Source: Pseudorhodoferax sp. Leaf274 (lineage in GTDB: Bacteria; Pseudomonadota; Gammaproteobacteria; Burkholderiales; Burkholderiaceae_C). From it: a stretch of 64,000 bases of DNA. Shown here piece after piece: positions 28,860 through 37,682 of the stretch. The notes beneath the pieces are model-generated. The model searched no databases, was not told the origin of the DNA, and was given only the letters and a program-made list of their open reading frames with translations. Position 1 is the first letter of the stretch. The number at the start of each line of letters is the position of its first letter. The translations under genes and the position numbers were made by a program. The stretch spans positions 227,062 to 291,061 of the forward strand of contig NZ_LMNA01000028.1 in assembly GCF_001422445.1 (NCBI RefSeq). The letters are read 5' to 3'.

Positions 28860-29762
28860 TCAGGCTCTGTCGCCAGCGCGCCGCGCCGGCTCGGGTTCGC
28901 CGCCGCCGGCCAGCGCATTGATCCAGCCCTCCAGCTTGGCGAAGCTGGGCTTGGTGTTGAGCTGCACCAGGCGCCGGCCCGCGTCGATGGCCAAAAGCGG
29001 CGGCTTGCCGGCCACGTGCGTGACGATGACGACCTTGACGATCTCCAGCATGGACTGCTCCTCGGCCACCAGCTGCTTCATCATGTTGCACATCGGGTCG
29101 AGCAGGCAGTAGCACATGAAGATGCCGATGAAGGTGCCGACCATCGCCGCGCCCACGCGCGAGGCGACCTCGGCCGAGCCGGCGCCCTCGCCGATCGCGT
29201 TCATGGTCATCACGATGCCCAGCACGGCGGCCACGATGCCGAAGCCGGGCATGGCCTCGGCGATCTTCTGCAGCGACTTGCCGGGCTGGCTCAGTTCCTC
29301 GTGGATGGCCTCGATCTCGTGGTCGAGCACGCCTTCCAGTTCATGCGCGTTGATCTTGCCCATCGCCATCAGGCGGAAGTTGTCGACGATGAAGGCCAGC
29401 AGCTTGGGGTCGGCCAGCACCAGCGGGTAGCGCTTGAACATCTCGCTTTCCTGCGGCGCCTCGACGTGCGCGTCCAGCGCCTTCAGGCCGCCGGCGGCGG
29501 TCTGCAGCAGCTCGTACATCAGGAGCAGCAGCTGGCGGTGGAACTCGTTGCCGTCGCGCCGCTTTCCGAGGCTGTGCTTGACCTGCAGCCACAGTTCGCT
29601 GAGCACGTGCTTGGGGTTGCCGATCACGAGCGCGCCGGCACCGGCGCCGCAGATGATGACGATCTCCACCGGTTGCCAGATGGCGCCCATCTGGCCGCCG
29701 TGGAACATGTAGCCCCCGAACACGGTGACCGCGATGATGAGCAGGCCGACGAAGAATTGCAT
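28860..29762 (-). CDS. motA: Flagellar stator protein MotA (lateral, LafT-like)
   Basis: A 300-residue protein with four membrane helices: two at the N-terminus (FFVGLLIIAVTVFGGYMFHG and PVEIVIICGAGAGALVIG) and two at about 170-220 (GFGIVAAVLGIVMTM, VGAAMVGTFIGIFMCYCLLDP). The large cytoplasmic loop carries the charged region contacting FliG. Length and sequence are as expected. It is followed immediately by motB, as in lateral and polar systems. Confidence 0.97.
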   Translation of the reverse strand: MQFFVGLLIIAVTVFGGYMFHGGQMGAIWQPVEIVIICGAGAGALVIGNPKHVLSELWLQVKHSLGKRRDGNEFHRQLLLLMYELLQTAAGGLKALDAHVEAPQESEMFKRYPLVLADPKLLAFIVDNFRLMAMGKINAHELEGVLDHEIEAIHEELSQPGKSLQKIAEAMPGFGIVAAVLGIVMTMNAIGEGAGSAEVASRVGAAMVGTFIGIFMCYCLLDPMCNMMKQLVAEEQSMLEIVKVVIVTHVAGKPPLLAIDAGRRLVQLNTKPSFAKLEGWINALAGGGEPEPARRAGDRA

Positions 29763-29776
29763 GGTGGTGGTCTCTG

Positions 29777-30493
29777 TCAGGCTTCCTTGAGGAAGTCCTT
29801 CATCTTGCGCAGCGCGCCCTTGTTGATCTGGCACACGCGGGCATCGGTCAGGCCCAGCACCGCGGCGATTTCCTTGAGGCTCAGGTCGAACTCGTAGTAC
29901 AGCTGCACCACGCGCTGCTCGCGCGCGTCCAGCACCGCGAGCGCCTGCTCGATGCTGCGCCGGGTCATCAGCGCGGCCTCGGGCGACTGGCCCTGCGAGG
30001 GCAGGCGGTGCAGCTCCTCGACGATCTCGTCGAAGCTGACCAAGAGCTCGGCGTTCTCGGCCAGCCGGTGTTCCTGCAGTTCGTCGGCACTGATCTGCAG
30101 CTCGGACTGCAGCTCGGCCTCGCTGGGCGCATGGCCCAGCCTGCGCGTGAGCGCGCGTTCGGCGTCGCGCAGCCTGTGGCTGTCCTGGCGCACGCTGCGC
30201 GGGCGCCAGTCCTGGCGGCGCAGTTCGTCCAGGATGCTTCCGCGCACGCGCAGCGCGGCGAAGGCGGCGAACTTGGCGTCCGGCTCGCCGTAGCGGCGCA
30301 GCGCCTCCAGCAGGCCCATCAGGCCGATCTGCTCCATGTCCTCGCGGTCGATGGCGCCGCCGATCTGCGAGGACAGCTGGCGCGTGATGCGCTTGACCAG
30401 CGGCAGCCACTCGAGCAGCTGTTTCTGCTCGAGCGCGGCTGCGCCGCGGTCTGCGGCCCCCTTGAGTTCGGCGTATCCGTCGCGCAGGTCCAT
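29777..30493 (-). CDS. fliA: Flagellar sigma factor sigma-28 (FliA/LafS)
   Basis: A 238-residue sigma factor. Region 2 has LVKRITRQLSSQIGGAIDREDMEQIGLMGLLEALRRY and FAALRVRGSILDELRRQDWRPRS; region 3 LTRRLGHAPSEAELQSEL; region 4 LDAREQRVVQLYYEFDLSLKEIAAVLGLTDARVCQINKGALRKMKDFL. It should transcribe late lateral genes, including flagellin and motAB, and be held by FlgM. It lies between fliL and motA, the LafS position of Vibrio-type lateral loci. Confidence 0.95.
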   Translation of the reverse strand: MDLRDGYAELKGAADRGAAALEQKQLLEWLPLVKRITRQLSSQIGGAIDREDMEQIGLMGLLEALRRYGEPDAKFAAFAALRVRGSILDELRRQDWRPRSVRQDSHRLRDAERALTRRLGHAPSEAELQSELQISADELQEHRLAENAELLVSFDEIVEELHRLPSQGQSPEAALMTRRSIEQALAVLDAREQRVVQLYYEFDLSLKEIAAVLGLTDARVCQINKGALRKMKDFLKEA

Positions 30494-30497
30494 GGCT

Positions 30498-30953
30498 TCA
30501 CTCGATGATCAGCTTGCTGATCAGGGCCTCGGCGAAGGGTTGCTCGATGCTGTCGGCGCTGTAGCGCGCCTTGTAGGCGGTGTTGACCTCGCTGGTCAGC
30601 TGCTCGATGGTGAGCGCGCCGGCCTTGTCCAGCGTGAACTCCGAGAGCGCCTTCACGGTCACGCTGCGCAGCAGCGGCAGCTGGTCCTTGACGGCCTTTT
30701 CCTTGACCGCGTCCTCGGCCTTGAACACCACGTCCACGGCCATGTAGTGCGCCAGCGGGTCGCCCGACTGGCTGCGCAGCATCACGATGACCTTGTCCAT
30801 CGAGACGTAGCGGAAGGTCGACGGCTTGGGTGGCGGCGGGGCCTTGGCCTCGGTGCTGTGCCCGCGCTGCCACCACCAGAAGCCGCCACCGGCGGCCCCC
30901 GCGGTCAGCAGCACGGCGCCGGCGATGATGGCGATGAGCTTGCCTCGGGTCAT
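30498..30953 (-). CDS. fliL: Flagellar basal-body protein FliL
   Basis: A 151-residue protein with one N-terminal membrane helix (GKLIAIIAGAVLLTAGAAGGGFWW), a Pro-rich linker and a periplasmic domain with VSMDKVIVMLRSQSGDPLAHYMAVDVVFKAEDA and LRSVTVKALSEFTLDKA. This is the FliL plan. It supports the stator rings around the motor. It overlaps fliK by 4 bases and precedes fliA by 4 bases. Confidence 0.9.
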   Translation of the reverse strand: MTRGKLIAIIAGAVLLTAGAAGGGFWWWQRGHSTEAKAPPPPKPSTFRYVSMDKVIVMLRSQSGDPLAHYMAVDVVFKAEDAVKEKAVKDQLPLLRSVTVKALSEFTLDKAGALTIEQLTSEVNTAYKARYSADSIEQPFAEALISKLIIE

Positions 30954-31972
30954 GGGCGGTCCGCCGCGAGTGCGAAGCGTTGGCCGGCTTCGGGCTGTTC
31001 ATCGAGCGCGCGGCCGGGCTGCTGCTGGCGCTGCTCGCCCTGGCGCTGGCGGCCGTCGGCGTCGCCGCGGGCCTGCTGCTGCGCGACCTGCACGCTGACA
31101 TCGCAGCCGTGGCGCTGCGCGAGTTCCTGGCGCAGGCCGTCGCCGATGGCCTGCAGCTGGCGCACCACGTCGCCGTGGCTGGCGCTGAGCTGCACCTGGG
31201 TGGCGCCGCTGGCGTCCTGGCGGATGTGGATCTCGATCTGGCCGCGGTGCGGCGGGTCCAGCCGGATCACCACGCGCTCGCTGCCGCGTTCGATCTGCAC
31301 GGCAATGCGCTCGCCCAGCTGCTGCAGCAGCGAGGGCGCGCGGCCCTGCGGCGCGGCCTCGGCGCTGCTCGCCTGCACGGTGTCGTCGCGCGTGGCGGCG
31401 GGTGCCGGCGCCAGGCCGGCGGTGAGGTTGCTGCGGTCCTGCGGCAGCGCCGCGGCGGCGGTGTCGGCCGGCGCGGCCTGGGGGGCTGCCGCCGGCAGCG
31501 CGGGCACGGGGGCGGGCGCTGCCGACTTGGGGGCGCCGGCCGTGGCCGTCGCGGTGGCGGGCAGTGCCGGGGCCGCGCCGGTGGCGGCCTGCACGGCCAC
31601 CGCGGCGGCGGCGGGGGCCGGGCGCAGCGGTGCCTCGGCCAGCGCGCCGGCGCTGGCCGGCAGCGGTACGGCGATGGCGGGCGGCGGCTGCAGGCTGGCC
31701 AGCGCGGGATCGAACTGCAGCGCGGTGTCGGTGTCGGCGTCTTCCTGTGCGGGCGCGGCGGGTGCCAGCGCGGGCGTGGCGCTGCCCGGCGTCGGCAGCG
31801 CCGCGGCGCCGTCCAGCAGCAGCTGCAGCGTGCGGTCGAAGCTGGCGGGCGGGGCCGCCAGCGGCGCTGCGCCGGCCATGGGCGCCAGCACGGCCAGCAG
31901 CGCTGGCGGCAGGGCGGTGCCGGCCGCGGCGCCTTGCTGCGGCAACAGGGCTTGCAGGGGCAGGGCGTTCAT
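30950..31972 (-). CDS. fliK: Flagellar hook-length control protein FliK
   Basis: A 340-residue protein. Most of the N-terminal 210 residues are Ala/Pro-rich low complexity, as in ruler proteins. The C-terminal substrate-switch domain has GERIAVQIERGSERVVIRLDPPHRGQIEIHIRQDASGATQVQLSASHGDVVRQLQAIGDGLRQELAQRHG. It measures hook length and triggers the switch of FlhB to filament-type export. It overlaps fliT and fliL by 4 bases each. Confidence 0.92.
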   Translation of the reverse strand: MNALPLQALLPQQGAAAGTALPPALLAVLAPMAGAAPLAAPPASFDRTLQLLLDGAAALPTPGSATPALAPAAPAQEDADTDTALQFDPALASLQPPPAIAVPLPASAGALAEAPLRPAPAAAAVAVQAATGAAPALPATATATAGAPKSAAPAPVPALPAAAPQAAPADTAAAALPQDRSNLTAGLAPAPAATRDDTVQASSAEAAPQGRAPSLLQQLGERIAVQIERGSERVVIRLDPPHRGQIEIHIRQDASGATQVQLSASHGDVVRQLQAIGDGLRQELAQRHGCDVSVQVAQQQARGDADGRQRQGEQRQQQPGRALDEQPEAGQRFALAADRP

Positions 31973-32286
31973 GGGCGGGCCCCGAAGGAGGATGCGTTGT
32001 CCTGCAGCGCGTAGGCGAGCCAGCCGTCGCGGCCCTCGCGCATCTGGGCGATGTGCTGCTCCAGCGCCTCGCTGGCGTCGCGGCACAGGCCGCGCGCCAT
32101 GGCATGGGCCGTGCCGAGCCGCTCCAGCGCCTCGAGCTCGGCGCCGGTCCAGGGGCCTTGCGCGGCCAGCCGCGGCAGATCGCGCGCGAGTTCGCGGTCG
32201 GCCTGCTGCACGGCCTGCCAGTCCTGCGCGCGGGCCGCGCCCAGCACCTGGGCCGCCAGCTGGGCGAGCTGCTGCTGCCTAGACAT
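31969..32286 (-). CDS. fliT: FliT-like flagellar chaperone
   Basis: A 105-residue helical protein with MSRQQQLAQLAAQVLGAARAQDWQAVQQADRELARDL and RGLCRDASEALEQHIAQMREGRDGWLAYAL. It lacks strong identity but has the size, helical content and exact place (fliD-fliS-fliT-fliK) of LafD/FliT in lateral loci. It would chaperone FliD. It overlaps fliS by 8 bases and fliK by 4. Confidence 0.75.
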   Translation of the reverse strand: MSRQQQLAQLAAQVLGAARAQDWQAVQQADRELARDLPRLAAQGPWTGAELEALERLGTAHAMARGLCRDASEALEQHIAQMREGRDGWLAYALQDNASSFGARP

Positions 32287-32701
32287 GGGCGGCCCCCACG
32301 GCGTTGCCGCTGCGGCGCAGGTCCTGCGCCTGCACGTCCTGCCAGCCGCCGCGCAGCGTGCGCAGCAGGCCGGCGACCTCGTCGACCATGGCCGGATCGA
32401 GGTCGCCGCCCGCGCGGTAGAGCCGCCAGCTGCAGTAGTCGTACAGCCGCGCCAGGTTGTCGACGACCTCGCCGCCCCGCTCGGCGTCCAGCGCGCTGGA
32501 CAGGCCGTTCAGGATGTCCACGCACTTGTCCAGGCTCCGGGCCTTCTCGGTGAAACGGCGCGCGGCGATGTGGGCGCGCGTGCGCGCCAGCTCCTCGAGC
32601 AGCCCGTCCAGCAGGATCAGCACCAGCTGGACCGGCGAGGCATTGGCCGTCTGCGCGTGCAGGTTCACGGCGTGGTAGTGGTGGTAGGCGTCGTGGTCCA
32701 A
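32279..32701 (-). CDS. fliS: Flagellin export chaperone FliS
   Basis: A 140-residue protein with the FliS signature AVNLHAQTANASPVQLVLILLDGLLEELARTRAHIAARRFTEKARSLDKCVDILNGLSSALDAERGGEVVDNLARLYDYCSWRLYRA. It binds flagellin in the cytoplasm before export, although no flagellin gene lies in this window. It follows fliD after 19 bases. Confidence 0.95.
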   Translation of the reverse strand: MDHDAYHHYHAVNLHAQTANASPVQLVLILLDGLLEELARTRAHIAARRFTEKARSLDKCVDILNGLSSALDAERGGEVVDNLARLYDYCSWRLYRAGGDLDPAMVDEVAGLLRTLRGGWQDVQAQDLRRSGNAVGAAHV

Positions 32702-32720
32702 GGCGTGGGTCCCGTCGGTA

Positions 32721-34088
32721 TCAGGTGGTGGTCGAGAGCGCGCTGAACAGGCTGGAGGTCTCGCTCATCTGCGACTGCAGGTTCTGCAGCTGCGTGAACT
32801 GGGCCAGGTAGCGCTGGTAGGCGTTCTCGTACTGCAGCTCCAGGCGGTCCTGGCCCTGCGTGATGCGTTTCTGCGTGACCTGCACGCTGTCCTGGCGGCG
32901 CTTGATCTGGCCGGTGGTGCTGTCGGTCCAGCTGTCGGCCACCGACTGCAGTGCGCCCAGCACGCCGGAGGAGGTGGTCAGGCCGGTGTTGCCGAACAGC
33001 GCGTCGAGCTTGTCGGGGTTGGCGGCCAGGGCCTTGTCGAGCTTGGCGGTGTCCAGCGAGATGCTGCCGTCGCGGCTGCTCTTGATGCCGAAGTCCGCCA
33101 GCCGCACGCCGTCCACCTCCATGCGCAGGGCGTTGTTCAGGCGGTTGCGCAGGTTGCGCACGCCGGCATCGGAGGCGAACGCGGCCGAGGCGCTGCCGTC
33201 CTTGCCGTAGGCGGTGAGCTCGTCCAGTGCCTTCTCCAGCGCGTTGAAGGCGGTCACGAAACCCTGCAGCCTGGCGGTGGTGGCGGTGTTGTCGTTGGCC
33301 ACCGCCACGGTGGCCGGCGCGCTGCCGCTGGCCATGGGCTGGGCCAGCGTGAGCGTCAGGCCCTCGATGGCCGTGAAGGTGTTGGAAGCCTGCTGCACCC
33401 GGATGCCGGTGCCCTGCGCGCCGAGCCACACCACGGCGTCCTGCGCCGCCACCAGTTCGCGGCCGTTGCCCAGTGCCGTCTTCAGCGCGCTGTCGGGCAG
33501 GGCGCTGGCGTCCAGCGCGATCGCGCCGTCCGCGCCGCTGGCACCGGCGCTGAGCACCAGGTGCGTCTGGCCGCCGCTGGTGACGGTGCTGGCCACGGCC
33601 TTGCCGGCGTTGTGCTCGGCCAGGTTGATGGCGCGCGCGATCTCGGCCTGCGAGATGGTGCCGTCGCTGTTCTGGTCGGCCGCCGTGAGATCGACCGAGA
33701 AGCTGCTGCCGTCGCCCAGCTGCACCACCAGCGGGCCGCCCAGCGAGACCGGCACCGCCGGCAGGTCTTCGAAGGCGACCTGGTGCACGGTCGCGACCTT
33801 CTCGACGAAGACCTGGTGCGTGGCCGCGGCGGCCGCGCCGCTGGCGCTGGCGGCGGTGATGGCCGTGCCAGCGCCGCTGAGCGTGGCGCTGCGCTGCACC
33901 ACGCCGGCGCTGCGCGTGGTCAGGCCGCTGACGGCGGTGTCGAACGCGCCGAGCGCCGACTGCAGCTTGGTCAGCGCGGTCGACGTGCTCTGGGCCTTCT
34001 GGCTCTGCGTGGTCAGCTGCTTCTGGGCGCTGGCGACGTACAGGTTGGCCAGCTGGGTGGCCATGGATGTTGGGTCGATTTCGGCCAT
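32721..34088 (-). CDS. fliD: Flagellar filament cap protein FliD (HAP2)
   Basis: A 455-residue protein. The N-terminal coiled coil (TSMATQLANLYVASAQKQLTTQSQKAQSTSTALTKLQSALGAFDTAVSGL) and the C-terminal helical SQVQVTQKR-like segment (RQDSVQVTQKRITQGQDRLELQYENAYQRYLAQFTQLQNLQSQM) are the FliD ends; the hook-associated variable middle is Ala/Gly-rich. It caps the filament tip and promotes flagellin polymerisation. AGGAG lies 6 bases before the start. It heads the fliDSTKLA-motAB set. Confidence 0.95.
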   Translation of the reverse strand: MAEIDPTSMATQLANLYVASAQKQLTTQSQKAQSTSTALTKLQSALGAFDTAVSGLTTRSAGVVQRSATLSGAGTAITAASASGAAAAATHQVFVEKVATVHQVAFEDLPAVPVSLGGPLVVQLGDGSSFSVDLTAADQNSDGTISQAEIARAINLAEHNAGKAVASTVTSGGQTHLVLSAGASGADGAIALDASALPDSALKTALGNGRELVAAQDAVVWLGAQGTGIRVQQASNTFTAIEGLTLTLAQPMASGSAPATVAVANDNTATTARLQGFVTAFNALEKALDELTAYGKDGSASAAFASDAGVRNLRNRLNNALRMEVDGVRLADFGIKSSRDGSISLDTAKLDKALAANPDKLDALFGNTGLTTSSGVLGALQSVADSWTDSTTGQIKRRQDSVQVTQKRITQGQDRLELQYENAYQRYLAQFTQLQNLQSQMSETSSLFSALSTTT

Positions 34089-34163
34089 CTCAAACTCCTA
34101 TGCGGGGGTTACCCGAGGAGAAGGCGACCGTTGCCGGCCGGCCATGAAGTGCGGGGGCGAGGC

Positions 34164-34595
34164 TCATGGCGCCCTCCGCTGCCAGCTCTGCCGGGCGATC
34201 TCGTCCTGGCGCTTCTGCTCGGCGCTGCGCTGGGCACGCGCGTGTTCCTGCAGCCGCTGCACCAGCACCTGGTCGATGGCGCCGTGGCGGCGCGTGGCGG
34301 CCAGCAGCGCCAGCCGGGCGCGGTCGACGGCCTGCTCCTGGCGCGACAGGTCGCCGCGGTGGCGTTCGGCCAGCTCCATCACGTTCTGCTTGTAGTTGGC
34401 GCAGTTCAGCGAGGCCAGGGGCAGCAGGCCGCTGGTGGTGCTGGTGCGCCACAGGCCGTCCAGCCGCTCCTGGTTGCGGCGGCGCCGTTCGGCGTCGGCC
34501 AGCTGCTGCGCCAGCTCGGTCTGGCGGCGCTCGACCTCGCGCTCGCGCAGTTCGGCCAGGCGGCCCAGGGACGGGGCAGGGTGGTGCGGGTTCAT
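34164..34595 (-). CDS. fliJ: Flagellar export protein FliJ
   Basis: A 143-residue coiled-coil protein: LAELREREVERRQTELAQQLADAERRRRNQERLDGLWR followed by further long helices. It matches FliJ in size and follows fliI with an ATGA overlap. FliJ links the FliI ATPase to FlhA in the export gate. It is last in the fliEFGHIJ operon, and a 75-base gap separates it from fliD. Confidence 0.88.
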   Translation of the reverse strand: MNPHHPAPSLGRLAELREREVERRQTELAQQLADAERRRRNQERLDGLWRTSTTSGLLPLASLNCANYKQNVMELAERHRGDLSRQEQAVDRARLALLAATRRHGAIDQVLVQRLQEHARAQRSAEQKRQDEIARQSWQRRAP

Positions 34596-35905
34596 TGGAC
34601 GAGGCCTTCCAGTTGCGCCAGCGTGGCCGCCATGGGCGCGGCGTCGTGCGTGCCCTGCTGCAGGAAGGCTTCCATGCGCGGGAAGGCGGCCACGGCCCGG
34701 TCGGTCGCCGGGTCGGCGCCGGCCACGTAGGCGCCCAGCGGCAGCAACTCGCGCACCTGGGCGTAGCGGCCCAGCAGTTCCTTGACCTGCAGCGCCGCTC
34801 GCTGCTGGGCGGGGCTGGCGACCAGCGACATGCAGCGGCTGATGGACGCGCCGATGTCGATGGCGGGGTAGTGGCCGCGCTCGGCCAGCGCGCGCGACAG
34901 CACGATGTGGCCGTCCAGCACGGCGCGCGCGGTGTCGACCACCGGGTCCTGCTGGTCGTCGCCCTCGGCCAGCACGGTGTAGATGGCGCTCATGCTGCCC
35001 TCGGCCAGCTCGCCGTTGCCGGCGCTTTCCACCAGCTGCGGCAGCTGGCTGAACACCGAGGGCGGGTAGCCGCGCGTGGCCGGCGGCTCGCCCAGGGCCA
35101 GCGCCACCTCGCGCTTGGCCATGGCGTAGCGGGTCAGCGAATCGACGAGCAGCAGCACATGCTGGCCCTGGTCGCGGTAGTGGGCGGCCACGGCGTGCGC
35201 CAGCTCGGTGGCGCGCAGGCGCATCAGCGGCGATTCGTCGGCCGGCGCCACCACGAGCACGGCGCGCGCCAGCCCGGCCGGGCCGAGCGAGCGCTCGATG
35301 AACTCGCGCACCTCGCGGCCGCGCTCGCCGATCAGGCCCACCACCACCACGTCGGCCACGGTCTGGCGCGTGATCAGGCCCAGCAGCACGCTCTTGCCCA
35401 CGCCGCTGCCGGCCATCAGGCCCACGCGCTGGCCCTTGCCCAGCGTGAGCAGGCCGTTGATGGCGCGCACGCCCACGTCCAGCGGCTCGTGCACGGGTTG
35501 CTTGCGCAGCGGGTGCACGCGCGGCGGCTGGGCAGCCAGCGGGTGTTCGCCTGACAGCGGGCCGCGGCCGTCCATGGGCTCGCCCAGCCCGTCGACGATG
35601 CGGCCCAGCCAGCCCGGGCCGATCAGCGGCTGGCGGCGCTCGGCCAGCGGCAGCACGCGCGCGCCGGTGGCCAGGCCCTCGATCGCGCGGAACGGCATCA
35701 GGTAGGCAATCTCTTCGCGGAAACCGACGACCTGGGCCTCCACCCATTCGCCGGCCGCCGTCTCGACGCGGCAGCGCTGGCCGGTGTGCAGCGTGCAGCC
35801 CGCGCTTTCCAGCAGCAGGCCGGAGGCGCCGACCAGCCGGCCGGTGGGCCGCGCCACGGGCACCTGGCCGAGCTCGACATCGCGCAGGGCGGCACGCAGG
35901 GTCAT
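34592..35905 (-). CDS. fliI: Flagellum-specific ATPase FliI
   Basis: A 437-residue ATPase of the F1-beta type. Walker A AGSGVGKS is at about 165-172, Walker B at HVLLLVDSLTRYAMAKREV, and there are GERGREVREFIERSL and the GYPPSVFSQLPQLVESAGN segment. It energises the type III export of flagellar proteins with FliH and FliJ. It overlaps fliH and fliJ by 4 bases each, so the order is translationally coupled. Confidence 0.97.
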   Translation of the reverse strand: MTLRAALRDVELGQVPVARPTGRLVGASGLLLESAGCTLHTGQRCRVETAAGEWVEAQVVGFREEIAYLMPFRAIEGLATGARVLPLAERRQPLIGPGWLGRIVDGLGEPMDGRGPLSGEHPLAAQPPRVHPLRKQPVHEPLDVGVRAINGLLTLGKGQRVGLMAGSGVGKSVLLGLITRQTVADVVVVGLIGERGREVREFIERSLGPAGLARAVLVVAPADESPLMRLRATELAHAVAAHYRDQGQHVLLLVDSLTRYAMAKREVALALGEPPATRGYPPSVFSQLPQLVESAGNGELAEGSMSAIYTVLAEGDDQQDPVVDTARAVLDGHIVLSRALAERGHYPAIDIGASISRCMSLVASPAQQRAALQVKELLGRYAQVRELLPLGAYVAGADPATDRAVAAFPRMEAFLQQGTHDAAPMAATLAQLEGLVQ

Positions 35906-36648
35906 CGCACCACCTGCAGGGCCGGCGCGGCCGGCAGTTCGTCTTCGTCCTCGCCCAGGTCGGGCGCGGCGCCGGGCCGGCCCTTGCCCTTGAGCTGGGT
36001 GCGCACCTGCTCCATCACGGCGGCCTGGCGCTGGCGGCAGCCGGCATCGGCCTCGTGGCGGCCGGCGCGCACATGGCATTCGCCGGGCTCGAGCCGCGTG
36101 TCGGGCAGGAGCTTCCACTTCTTCGCGCGTTCCGGGTCCAGGTCGGTGATGCGCTGCAGGTCTTCGGGGTGCAGGAACACCTCGACCTCGCGGGCCCGCA
36201 CGCGCGGCAGCGTGGCCAGCGTCTCGTCCACCATGGTCAGCAGCTGCAGCGGCTGCAGCGCGAGTTCGCAGCGGATCACCTGGCGCGCCACCTTGCCGAC
36301 CAGCTCGACCACCTCGTCGCGCAGCGCTTCCTGGTAGTCGGCCTGCAGCTTGTGAAGCGCCTCCAGGATGGCGTCGACCGGGCCGGCCTTCTCGTCGAAG
36401 CTGTCCAGGATCTCGCGGCGCGCCTGCTCGGCGCCCTGGCGCAGGCCTTCGGCATGGCCGCTCTTGTGGCCCAGCGCCTCGCCGGCCTCCTTGCCGCTGC
36501 GCAGGCCTTCGGCATAGCCCTGGTCCATGGCCTGCTGGAAGGCCTGGCTCGCGTCGCCGCCGTCGGGCCCGCCCACGCGGGCCTGCACCTGCGCCAGGGG
36601 CGGGAAGCGGTGGGGGCGGGCGTTGCGCAGCGTGGGGGCCATGGTCAT
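35902..36648 (-). CDS. fliH: Flagellar export stator protein FliH
   Basis: A 248-residue protein. An N-terminal glycine-spaced helix (AMDQGYAEGLRSGKEAGEALGHKSGHAEGLRQGAEQARREIL) contains the GxxxG-like repeats of FliH, and the C-terminal domain (EVVELVGKVARQVIRCELALQPLQLLTMVDETLATLP, VEVFLHPEDLQRI) is the FliI-binding part. It regulates FliI and links it to FliN at the C ring. The start at 36648 overlaps the fliG stop (ATGA); the third residue is also Met. Confidence 0.93.
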   Translation of the reverse strand: MTMAPTLRNARPHRFPPLAQVQARVGGPDGGDASQAFQQAMDQGYAEGLRSGKEAGEALGHKSGHAEGLRQGAEQARREILDSFDEKAGPVDAILEALHKLQADYQEALRDEVVELVGKVARQVIRCELALQPLQLLTMVDETLATLPRVRAREVEVFLHPEDLQRITDLDPERAKKWKLLPDTRLEPGECHVRAGRHEADAGCRQRQAAVMEQVRTQLKGKGRPGAAPDLGEDEDELPAAPALQVVR

Positions 36649-37682
36649 TCGACAGTCGCCTCGGCGAACAGCTGGATCTCGATCTCGCCGGCATCGGCCA
36701 GCGCCTTGACCTGGGCCATGATCTCCTTGCGCGTCTGCTCCACGCGCGACATCGGCACCGGGCCGGCGCGGCGCAGGATGTCCTGGAAGCTCTGCGCCTG
36801 GCGCTTGGGCATGGTCTGCAGGATGGCGTCGCGGATGCTGGGCTCGGCGCCCTTGAGCGCGATGGCCCACTGCTCCAGCGGCACTTCCTCCAGCAGCCGG
36901 CTGAGCACCGTCTCGGTCTGGTTGGAGAGGATGAAGAAGTCGTACATGCTGGCCTCGATCTTGGAGACCAGCTCGGCGTCGTGCACGCGCAGCGACTCGA
37001 TCATCTGGCGCTTGTCGCCCGGCAGGCGGTTCAGGATCTCGGCCACCTGGCGCGTGCCCTCGACGGCGGCGCTCTGCGTGCCCATCTCGTCCAGGCAGCG
37101 GCTGACGATCTCGTCCAGTTCGGTCAAGAGCTCGCTGTCGATCTCCTGCAGCCGGGCCATGGCGATCAACAGGTGGTCGCGGTCCTGTGCGGGCAGGTTC
37201 TCGATCACGCTGCCGGCCTGCGGCGGCGGCAGGAACGACAGGAACACGGCCTGCATGCGCACGTGCTCGTGCGCGATGCGCTCGGCCAGCCACTTGGGCG
37301 CGGCCCACTGCAGGCGCAGCATCTTGGGCCGGATGGCGTCGCCATAGATGCTGTTGAGCACGCTGCCGGCGATCTGGGTGCCCAGGGCCAGGTCGAGCGA
37401 GCGCTTGAGGTAGCTGCGCGAGGCGCCGTGCACGCCGCTCTGCTCGCGGTAGTTGTCGAAGAAGCGCGTCATGGCGTGCTTGACCGCCTCGACCTTGATG
37501 CCCGACAGGCGCGACATCACCTGCGTGACCTCCAGCAGCTCCTCGCGCGAGAGGTGGCGCAGCACGGCCGCGGCCGGCTCCTCGCCCATGCACAGCAGCA
37601 CGATGGCGGCCTGCTCGATGGGGCTGGCGGCGGCAGGCGCCGGCACTTCGGCCAGCGCAGTGGATTCATTCGGCTCGGCCAT
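36645..37682 (-). CDS. fliG: Flagellar motor switch protein FliG
   Basis: A 345-residue C-ring protein with the N-terminal IEQAAIVLLCMGEEPAAAVLRHLSREELLEVTQVMSRL, the middle ARDGHALF-like segment, and the C-terminal PKRQAQSFQDILRRAGPVPMSRVEQTRKEIMAQVKALADAGEIEI. It couples the MotA stator to rotation and binds FliF and FliM. It starts within the 3' end of fliF by a 17-base overlap, so the pair is coupled. Confidence 0.97.
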   Translation of the reverse strand: MAEPNESTALAEVPAPAAASPIEQAAIVLLCMGEEPAAAVLRHLSREELLEVTQVMSRLSGIKVEAVKHAMTRFFDNYREQSGVHGASRSYLKRSLDLALGTQIAGSVLNSIYGDAIRPKMLRLQWAAPKWLAERIAHEHVRMQAVFLSFLPPPQAGSVIENLPAQDRDHLLIAMARLQEIDSELLTELDEIVSRCLDEMGTQSAAVEGTRQVAEILNRLPGDKRQMIESLRVHDAELVSKIEASMYDFFILSNQTETVLSRLLEEVPLEQWAIALKGAEPSIRDAILQTMPKRQAQSFQDILRRAGPVPMSRVEQTRKEIMAQVKALADAGEIEIQLFAEATVE